Shown here in pieces: positions 6,585-12,056 of a DNA stretch of 12,056 nucleotides; the first letter of the stretch is position 1, and the number at the start of each line of letters is the position of its first letter. Source of the stretch: JAEUKQ01 sp044227605 (GTDB taxonomy: Bacteria > Pseudomonadota > Alphaproteobacteria > JAEUKQ01); contig JBGAWJ010000043.1 in assembly GCA_044227605.1 (NCBI GenBank), positions 1-12,056 of the forward strand, written 5' to 3'. The notes beneath the pieces were generated by a model that saw nothing but the letters and a program-made list of their open reading frames with translations, did not search any database and was not told the origin of the DNA. The translations under genes and the position numbers were made by a program.

Positions 6585-7025
6585 TCATTCCCGCTGGTTC
6601 AATATAGACCTTAACTCCGGTTCACTTTGATGAACATGGTCTTTATGAATACTTCTAATAATCGTATTAGCTACATGGGTTGATAAATGCTTCTTTAACA
6701 AAGAGAAGAATTGGATAGAAGCTACTAAAATCAGATAATCAAAAGCTTTTTTTTTCAGTTTTTCTTCAAGATATAAACTAATTTCTTTGGCGAAATGATC
6801 AGCTTCTCGCTCTTTTGGGTCAATATGGTTTTCATAAGCGCTACGTGCAGCATGTGATGTTTGGAAATGACCCGGACGGTCGGTTACCAAATCCATGCGC
6901 TTTTTTCTGCTGTCTGGATGTTCAAATTCAATAACAAATGATAAAGGCTTCTGTGGGTATTTTTCATGGGTGGAATAAACCAAAGCCTTACTGGCATTAC
7001 AAATTAAGAATAAATAGGTGTGCAT
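6585..7025 (-). CDS. Host attachment family protein (Host_attach / baeRF-like)
   Basis: The 146-residue product resembles the family named for attachment to host cells, whose fold is related to the baeRF (eRF1-like) group; the biochemical role is not settled. Characteristic blocks are FEHPDSRKKRMDLVTDRPG (about 34-52), DPKEREADHFAKEIS (69-83), LILVASIQFFSLLKKHL (98-114) and IHKDHVHQSEPELRSIL (126-142). No signal peptide or confident membrane segment is present, so a cytoplasmic role is more likely than an adhesin. The frame could start at ATG 7049, but AAGGA at 7033-7037 sits seven bases before the ATG at 7025, which I prefer; that start also gives the usual family N terminus and length. Codons for KKK at 6747-6755 form an A9 run, a possible slippage site. 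Carbonic anhydrase lies downstream on the same strand and may be co-transcribed. Confidence 0.82.
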   Translation of the reverse strand: MHTYLFLICNASKALVYSTHEKYPQKPLSFVIEFEHPDSRKKRMDLVTDRPGHFQTSHAARSAYENHIDPKEREADHFAKEISLYLEEKLKKKAFDYLILVASIQFFSLLKKHLSTHVANTIIRSIHKDHVHQSEPELRSILNQRE

Positions 7026-7134
7026 AAAAAAATCCTTTTGAATATTCATTTATGCTTTAATCTAAAACAAAACAATTGAGAAAAAAAGCCTAATTCTAGT
7101 TAAGATATAACTATCATAGACAGGAGAATGAATA

Positions 7135-7209
7135 ATGGAAAATATTCATTTTATTATTAGAAATTCTTTCAATTTTAAACTCGCAGCCCTTATTAAAATT
7201 AGATTATAA
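7135..7209 (+). CDS. Possible small peptide (24 aa), unknown
   Basis: A 24-codon ORF starts at ATG 7135 and ends at TAA 7207. AGGAG at 7122-7126 is a strong ribosome-binding site eight bases before the start. The peptide begins MENIHFIIRN and ends LIKIRL; it is hydrophobic and basic but not a clean transmembrane helix. A possible promoter is TTGAGA (7076-7081) with TAAGAT (7101-7106), spacing 19. The ORF runs head-on into the MBL hydrolase gene, overlapping its last six bases. A second ATG at 7128 opens only a 10-codon frame. Apart from the ribosome-binding site, nothing shows it is translated. Confidence 0.27.
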   Translation: MENIHFIIRNSFNFKLAALIKIRL

Positions 7210-7986
7210 GTTAACGATAAGTCCATCATAGGCAGGCTTAACATGCGATGGGCAATATTTCAAAAGTTCATCATAATCAACTTGGCTGCTTAAATGAGTT
7301 AAAAGTGCTTGCTTGGGCTTAACTCGGTCAATCCAAGATAATGCTAAATCAACATGGGCATGGGTGATGTGAGCTTCCCAACGCAAACAATCTACAATCC
7401 ATAAATCTAGCTCTTTTAACGCCTGAATAATTTCTTCCGTTAGGAAATTTGTATCTGTTGAATAGGCAAAGTTTTTTATTCTAAAACCGGTGCTTTGGAA
7501 ATTCGGTCCATGACCTTGGTGAAAAGCCTGGATATTGATATCATCAATCGAAAAATGATCTTGAATAATGGTTGGTGTCAACAAAGGCTCGTAAAGCGAT
7601 TCTTGCGGAATATTATCGTTGTTTTTTAGACCAAACGCATAAGGAAAACGACGCTGCAATGATTCAATGGTTTGTTTTGTACCAAAACAGGGGAAAAATT
7701 TTTTGCCTTTCGGACGTTCTAAAAACCTTAGATCATCAATACCATGGGTATGGTCTGCATGATCATGGGTGTATAAAATAGCATCAATTTTGGTGATACC
7801 AGCCTCTAGAATTTGATTGCGTAAATCGGGAGATGTATCAATCAAGATATTTTTTTCTCGAATCTGAATGATAATTGAAACCCGCCTACGTCTATTCTTC
7901 GGATTATGCGGATTACATTTCCCCCAATAGCCATTAATTAATGGCACACCCCCTGACCCGCCAGAACCTAAAACAATAATTTTCAT
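7204..7986 (-). CDS. MBL-fold metallo-hydrolase, PhnP-like
   Basis: This is a metallo-beta-lactamase-fold phosphodiesterase-type hydrolase, closest in style to PhnP (cyclic phosphodiesterase). The 260-residue product has the metal motif HDHADH at residues 74-79, with further ligands suggested by His159 (QGHG), Asp178 (YSTDTN) and His231 (LTHLS). The N-terminal GSGGSGGVP and the CNPHNPKNRRRR stretch (24-35) are typical of the version found beside tatD in Alphaproteobacteria. There are no phn genes nearby, so a phosphonate role is not indicated and the substrate is unknown. Its ATG overlaps the tatD stop as ATGA with no Shine-Dalgarno, indicating translational coupling. It is the last gene of the tmk-holB-metG-tatD cluster. 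Confidence 0.9.
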   Translation of the reverse strand: MKIIVLGSGGSGGVPLINGYWGKCNPHNPKNRRRRVSIIIQIREKNILIDTSPDLRNQILEAGITKIDAILYTHDHADHTHGIDDLRFLERPKGKKFFPCFGTKQTIESLQRRFPYAFGLKNNDNIPQESLYEPLLTPTIIQDHFSIDDINIQAFHQGHGPNFQSTGFRIKNFAYSTDTNFLTEEIIQALKELDLWIVDCLRWEAHITHAHVDLALSWIDRVKPKQALLTHLSSQVDYDELLKYCPSHVKPAYDGLIVNL

Positions 7987-8768
7987 AAAATGTTTTTTTT
8001 CGCTTTTTTAAACAAGGTAAAAAAATTTGCTGTTGTTGATTGTCCTAATTTTTCTAAAGTTGTACCCCGAATATCTGCTATGAATTGCGCGGTATGTTTT
8101 AAGAATGCCGGTTCATTGGGCTGCCCGCGATGTGGGACTGGTGCCAGAAACGGCGCATCTGTTTCTATTAATAACCGGTCTTCTGGTAACCAAGCAACGA
8201 TTTCACGTAAATGGCGGGCATTTTTAAAAGTAACGATGCCGGAAATAGAAATATATAACCCTAAATCTAAAGCTTTCTTAGCCAGTTCCACGCTGCCGGT
8301 AAAACAATGTAATACTCCGGCCACCGGTTTTTTGGCCTGAGTCTCTTCAAGCATTTCTATGGTTTGTCGTTCTGCTTCACGTGTATGAATAATAATAGGC
8401 AGATCACTTTGATGCGAGGCATCTAAATGATGTTGGAAAACACTTACCTGCTCCTTATGATTGCTGTGATTGTAATAATAATCTAACCCGCACTCCCCTA
8501 TTCCAACCACTTTGTCATTTGTGGTTAAATCAACAATGGCTTGGGCATTAACCGCAGTTGCAAGTTTTGATTCGTGGGGGTGCGTACCAACAGAGCAAAA
8601 AATATTATCAAAATTCTCAGTAATATTTAGAATTTCTGGAAATTTATTTAATTCCGTGCAAATTGTTAAAAAAAATTGTACCCCATTTGCTTGAGCACGA
8701 TTGATATACGGCTTAAGATTGCTTTGATATTCAGGATAATTTAGATGGCAATGGCTATCCACCAGCAT
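7983..8768 (-). CDS. tatD: TatD/YcfH-family metal-dependent deoxyribonuclease
   Basis: TatD-family proteins are TIM-barrel metal-dependent hydrolases, several with 3'-5' DNase activity. The 261-residue product has the complete set of ligands: His6 and His8 in DSHCHLN, Glu92 in GIGECGLDYY, His128 in PIIIHTREA, His154 in GVLHCFTG, and Asp204 in LIETDAPFLAP. Length is normal. Linkage to metG and holB suggests the YcfH-type member rather than the TatD of the Tat operon. AAGGA overlapping the metG stop codon provides the ribosome-binding site, and the gap to metG is 14 bases. The 3' end contains an A8 run (7993-8000) just before the overlap with the MBL gene. Confidence 0.95.
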   Translation of the reverse strand: MLVDSHCHLNYPEYQSNLKPYINRAQANGVQFFLTICTELNKFPEILNITENFDNIFCSVGTHPHESKLATAVNAQAIVDLTTNDKVVGIGECGLDYYYNHSNHKEQVSVFQHHLDASHQSDLPIIIHTREAERQTIEMLEETQAKKPVAGVLHCFTGSVELAKKALDLGLYISISGIVTFKNARHLREIVAWLPEDRLLIETDAPFLAPVPHRGQPNEPAFLKHTAQFIADIRGTTLEKLGQSTTANFFTLFKKAKKNIL

Positions 8769-8782
8769 ATAGAAATCTTTCC

Positions 8783-10312
8783 TTAATCTTGCAACCGCGG
8801 GAAGATTGCTAAAGGCTTGGGAATAACTTGGTTTGGTTGCAGGGGATAATCAATAAACCGGAAAGATCGATGGTCGAGAGAGCACCCCAATTGATCTAAA
8901 ATTTTATTACAAGATTGCGGCATAACTGGCTGAGTCACCAGTGCCACCCTCCGTATTGCTTCAGCAGCATAATATAACACTGCTTTCATCCGGGCTTTAT
9001 TGATTTTTTTTAAACTCCACGGCGCTTGCTCATCTATATAACGATTAATTAAACTGATAACCTGCCAAGTGTAATCTAAAACTTTATGAAAAGCTTGGAT
9101 GTCATATTCTTTTCGGATGGTATCTAGCAAATCTTTTGAACTTTTCAAAAGGTCTTCATCTTTTTTTTCTGCTGGGTACTTTGCGGGGATTTTGCCATCA
9201 CATTCACGGTATATCATGGTTAATACCCGTTGGACTAAATTACCAAAATCATTTGCTAAATCACTGTTAATGCGTTGTAAAAGGGCTTTTTTAGAAAAAT
9301 CTCCATCTTGGCCGAAAGGAACTTCCCTTAAAAGAAAATAGCGCACTTGATCCAACCCATATGTTCTAGTTAAATCAAGCGGATTAACAGTATTACCAAG
9401 CGATTTAGAAATTTTCTGCCCTTCATTCGTCCACCAGCCATGTGCAAACACGCGCTTTGGTGGCGGTAGGTCGGCGGCCATTAAGAAAGCTGGCCAATAA
9501 ATAGCGTGGAAACGGATAATATCTTTACCAACCATATGTAGCGAGGCTGGCCAATAATTTTTAAATTTTGGAGATTTCTCATCTGGATAGCCCACCACGG
9601 TTAAATAATTGGTTAAGGCATCTAACCATACATACATAATGTGTTTTTGATTACCTGGAACCTCAATACCCCAGTGGAAGCTTGTCCTAGAGACGGATAA
9701 ATCCTGTAACCCTCTTTTGACAAAACTGATAACTTCATTGCGACGACTTTCCGGGGCAATAAAATCAGGGTTATCTTGATAAAATTTAAGCAGTTTCTCT
9801 GTCCACGCGGATAAGCGGAAAAAATAACTGGGTTCTTCCACCCATTGTACCTCAGCACCTGTTGGGGCAATTTTCTGCCCATTGGATAATGTTTTAACTT
9901 CATCTTCATGATAAAAGGCTTCATCGCGCACGGCATACCAGCCAGCGTATTGTCCTAAATATATCTGTTTATTTTCTTCAAGTTTTTTCCATATCTGTTG
10001 ACATGCCAAAATATGACGATTCTCAGTGGTACGGATAAAATCATCATAAGAAAAATTCATCTCGCTGGCTAAATCACGAAATGTTTGCGATACTTTATCC
10101 GTAAATGCTTGGGGAAGCATGCCGTTTTGTTGAGCAGATTTTTCAATTTTTTGGCCATGTTCATCAGTGCCTGTTGCAAATAATACTTGATAGCCGTCTA
10201 ACCGTTTGAACCGAGCCACAGCATCGCATGCTAATGTCGTATAAGCATGGCCAATATGGGGTTGATCATTTACGTAATAAATCGGGGTCGTTATGTAGTA
10301 ACTTTTTGCCAA
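8783..10312 (-). CDS. metG: Methionyl-tRNA synthetase
   Basis: The enzyme charges tRNA-Met, including the initiator, in an ATP-dependent reaction. The 509-residue product is a class I synthetase: PHIGHAYTT carries the HIGH motif at residues 19-22 and KISKS is at 300-304. FATGTDEHGQKI and VWLDALTNYLTVVGYP are typical of MetRS. The connective-peptide knuckle reads YAVRDEAFY without cysteines, so this is the zinc-free form common in Alphaproteobacteria, and there is no C-terminal tRNA-binding extension. The start is TTG: an in-frame TAA lies just upstream, and AAAGG at 10322-10326 is nine bases before TTG 10312. It follows holB by 28 bases. Confidence 0.98.
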   Translation of the reverse strand: MAKSYYITTPIYYVNDQPHIGHAYTTLACDAVARFKRLDGYQVLFATGTDEHGQKIEKSAQQNGMLPQAFTDKVSQTFRDLASEMNFSYDDFIRTTENRHILACQQIWKKLEENKQIYLGQYAGWYAVRDEAFYHEDEVKTLSNGQKIAPTGAEVQWVEEPSYFFRLSAWTEKLLKFYQDNPDFIAPESRRNEVISFVKRGLQDLSVSRTSFHWGIEVPGNQKHIMYVWLDALTNYLTVVGYPDEKSPKFKNYWPASLHMVGKDIIRFHAIYWPAFLMAADLPPPKRVFAHGWWTNEGQKISKSLGNTVNPLDLTRTYGLDQVRYFLLREVPFGQDGDFSKKALLQRINSDLANDFGNLVQRVLTMIYRECDGKIPAKYPAEKKDEDLLKSSKDLLDTIRKEYDIQAFHKVLDYTWQVISLINRYIDEQAPWSLKKINKARMKAVLYYAAEAIRRVALVTQPVMPQSCNKILDQLGCSLDHRSFRFIDYPLQPNQVIPKPLAIFPRLQD

Positions 10313-10340
10313 TTGCTTATACCTTTCTTAATCGTTTGGG

Positions 10341-11408
10341 TCAACCGGAGCATGGTTTTTTAAGTTCTACGCTTATTATCATGAACATATTCATTAATGA
10401 TTGTTTTGCATCGAGATGCAAGGGAGAAGTAGCCGATAATAATCCAACAATTTTTTGGTAAATATTTTCCCAACTAATAGGCAGATTGCCCTCCTGCAAG
10501 AATAAATTTTTTTCAAGACTTGGGTGAAGTATTTGGTTCCTAGACTGTTGATAAACCCATGAGAGCAATAATTCGGTGATCAAAGGAAAATTAGATATTT
10601 TATCAATCAATTGCTGCAATAAATTTTGCGGAAGTTCAGGTAATTTTTCTAAAATTTCATTCATTAGTTGACATTGTTCAAACACCCCGTCTTCTAGCAA
10701 TGACATTGCGCGACCAATGCTTCCTTCTGCAAGTGCTATAATCTTTTTTTTGTTTTGTTCGCTTAGGGGCTCCGGATGATAGCGATCTATTAGCTGGCTG
10801 AGATCGCTGTCTGATAAAAATTTAAACGTAATTTTCTGACACCGGGACCTTACTGTTTTCAAAAGCCTGCCAATGTGATGGGTAACCAATAGAATGAGCG
10901 AATATAATGGAGGATCTTCTAAAACTTTTAACAACGCGTTTGCTGCAGAACGGTTTAGATCATCCGCACAATCAATGATAACAATTTTCCACTTGGCGAA
11001 AGAAGGCGTCAGGTGAATAAATTTTTTAATTTGACGTATATCATCAATGACTATTTCTGTCTTTTGTGTTTTCTTTTCCTCATTTTCTTTGTTAATATAG
11101 AGCAAATCTGGATGAGCAAGCTGGGCAATTAATCGATCTGTGTCAGTCGTTGGCACCACTTTATCAAGAGAATTTGCATTTTCTTGTGTACCAAATAAAG
11201 ATTGGGAATCATCTAGTCTGGGTACGTTCGGTTTTAATAAAAGCCTGGCAAAACGAAATGCCATTGTTGCTTTACCGATCCCCTTCGGGCCATTAAAGAT
11301 AATGGCATGGCTTAGCCTTTGGGCCTGCCAAGCTTCAAGAAAAACGTTTTCCGCCTGCTGCTGACCAACTATATCGTAATTTTCTTGTGGGGAAAGGTAA
11401 GACACCAA
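10341..11408 (-). CDS. holB: DNA polymerase III subunit delta'
   Basis: Delta' is the stator subunit of the clamp loader that places the beta clamp on DNA. The 355-residue product is an AAA+ protein: a P-loop-like GPKGIGKAT at residues 40-48, KIVIIDCADDLNRSAANALLKVLEDPP between about 141 and 167, and the SRC motif as TVRSRCQ at 185-191. The C-terminal helical domain is poorly conserved, as usual. The frame begins at TTG 11408 (ACAGG eight bases before) or at the adjacent GTG 11405; no in-frame ATG lies near, so the start is non-ATG either way. It is 20 bases downstream of tmk, and tmk-holB pairing is a strong context match. Confidence 0.94.
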   Translation of the reverse strand: MVSYLSPQENYDIVGQQQAENVFLEAWQAQRLSHAIIFNGPKGIGKATMAFRFARLLLKPNVPRLDDSQSLFGTQENANSLDKVVPTTDTDRLIAQLAHPDLLYINKENEEKKTQKTEIVIDDIRQIKKFIHLTPSFAKWKIVIIDCADDLNRSAANALLKVLEDPPLYSLILLVTHHIGRLLKTVRSRCQKITFKFLSDSDLSQLIDRYHPEPLSEQNKKKIIALAEGSIGRAMSLLEDGVFEQCQLMNEILEKLPELPQNLLQQLIDKISNFPLITELLLSWVYQQSRNQILHPSLEKNLFLQEGNLPISWENIYQKIVGLLSATSPLHLDAKQSLMNMFMIISVELKKPCSG

Positions 11409-11428
11409 TGCTAAAACCTGTTAACCAT

Positions 11429-12056
11429 TTATGCTGTGAAGATGGAATGATGTTGGATACGCAAAGCATATCGTTTGTTAATAATATCAATAATTCTTTT
11501 TTGTACCTCATCTACCGAACCTTCAGCATCCAATAATATACATCTTGCTGGATTCATTCGGGCAATTTCCCTAAACCCATCTTGTACACGTTGATGAAAA
11601 TCAGATCCTAAACTTTCAAAATAATCCGTATTTGATAAGGTTTTTTGCTGTGTATGTTGACGTTGTATAAGCCTAGAGGAGGCTGTTTCTTTAGGCACGT
11701 CCAAAATAATGGTTAAATCAGGATAAAAACTGCCGGAGATCAGTTGATAAAGAAGGGTGATTTGATACAAATCTATCCCTTGGCCATATCCTTGATAAGC
11801 GGTCGTTGAGTCAATAAAACGATCGCAAATGACCCAATCCCCTTTTTTTAAGTGCGGAATGATTTTTGTCCGTAAATGCTCTTCACGGGCAGCATTGATC
11901 AATAATAACTGGCCAATAGGACTCATCGGCAAATTGGTTTTATTAACAATTAACTGACGGATATTTTCCGCGCGCTCCGTGCCCCCTGGTTCTCGGGTTA
12001 CCACTACTTGATGATCAGTAAAATATTTTCTTAAATTTTCCCTAAGCATCTTGGTT
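11429..12056 (-). CDS. tmk: Thymidylate kinase (5' end outside window)
   Basis: Thymidylate kinase phosphorylates dTMP to dTDP on the path to dTTP. The frame is open through the right edge; the codons before the first visible Met read T-K, consistent with the sequence just after the missing P-loop, so the ATG at 12049 is internal. Visible motifs, counted from that Met, are TREPGGT (18-24), which binds dTMP, NAAREEHL (52-59), and CDRFIDSTTAYQGYG (75-89). The LID region (about 130-150) has RLIQRQHTQ and a DYFE in place of the more usual DRxE. The product ends at TAA 11429-11431. It is the first visible gene of the minus-strand cluster. Confidence 0.97.
   Translation of the reverse strand, partial: TKMLRENLRKYFTDHQVVVTREPGGTERAENIRQLIVNKTNLPMSPIGQLLLINAAREEHLRTKIIPHLKKGDWVICDRFIDSTTAYQGYGQGIDLYQITLLYQLISGSFYPDLTIILDVPKETASSRLIQRQHTQQKTLSNTDYFESLGSDFHQRVQDGFREIARMNPARCILLDAEGSVDEVQKRIIDIINKRYALRIQHHSIFTA

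Noticed and set aside
6539..6591. GGAATGA/TCATTCC inverted repeat between host-attachment and carbonic anhydrase genes
   Set aside because: Seven-base arms separated by 39 bases; too weak for a hairpin terminator and plausible by chance.
7990..8340. 116-codon plus-strand frame
   Set aside because: It lies wholly antisense to tatD, whose metal ligands are complete; it is a coding shadow.
1..12056. CRISPR arrays, insertion sequences, prophage, toxin-antitoxin or secondary-metabolite genes
   Set aside because: No repeat-spacer pattern, transposase, integrase or terminal inverted repeats were seen; genes are mostly housekeeping.

Overview
The window reads as ordinary chromosome of an AT-rich alphaproteobacterium. 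The order NAD(P)HX dehydratase, tRNA-Leu, tig, clpP and the opposite-strand run tmk, holB, metG, tatD-type nuclease, PhnP-like metallo-beta-lactamase are both familiar in Alphaproteobacteria. The low GC by eye and the protein style would fit an AT-rich member of Acetobacteraceae/Rhodospirillales or a host-associated relative. The exact lineage is inference.

Left part (1-5160, plus strand): the 3' part of a NAD(P)H-hydrate repair gene cut by the window edge, a tRNA-Leu(UAG), trigger factor, ClpP, then a Tat-exported PhoX-type phosphatase followed by a convincing hairpin terminator. clpX, the usual neighbour of clpP, is not here; phoX occupies that place.

Middle (5160-7210): an AT-rich stretch of about 430 bases with a 15-base perfect palindrome, then a promoter, a ribosome-binding site and a 24-codon single-pass membrane peptide gene. 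This is followed on the minus strand by a beta-carbonic anhydrase and, upstream of that, a host-attachment family protein. A second 24-codon ORF with a good ribosome-binding site lies at 7135-7209. This is the accessory part of the window and the least understood.

Right part (7204-12056, minus strand): a compact housekeeping cluster transcribed tmk > holB > metG > tatD > MBL hydrolase, with short gaps and one 4-base overlap. It makes dTTP precursor, the clamp-loader delta' subunit, methionyl-tRNA synthetase and two metal-dependent hydrolases. holB and metG both appear to start at TTG, and an A8 run just before the tatD/MBL overlap could allow a -1 slip joining the two frames.

I see no mobile element, CRISPR array, prophage or rRNA. 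I do not see a strong case for a new multi-gene system; the best leads are the tiny membrane peptide gene with its regulatory DNA and the tatD/MBL junction.
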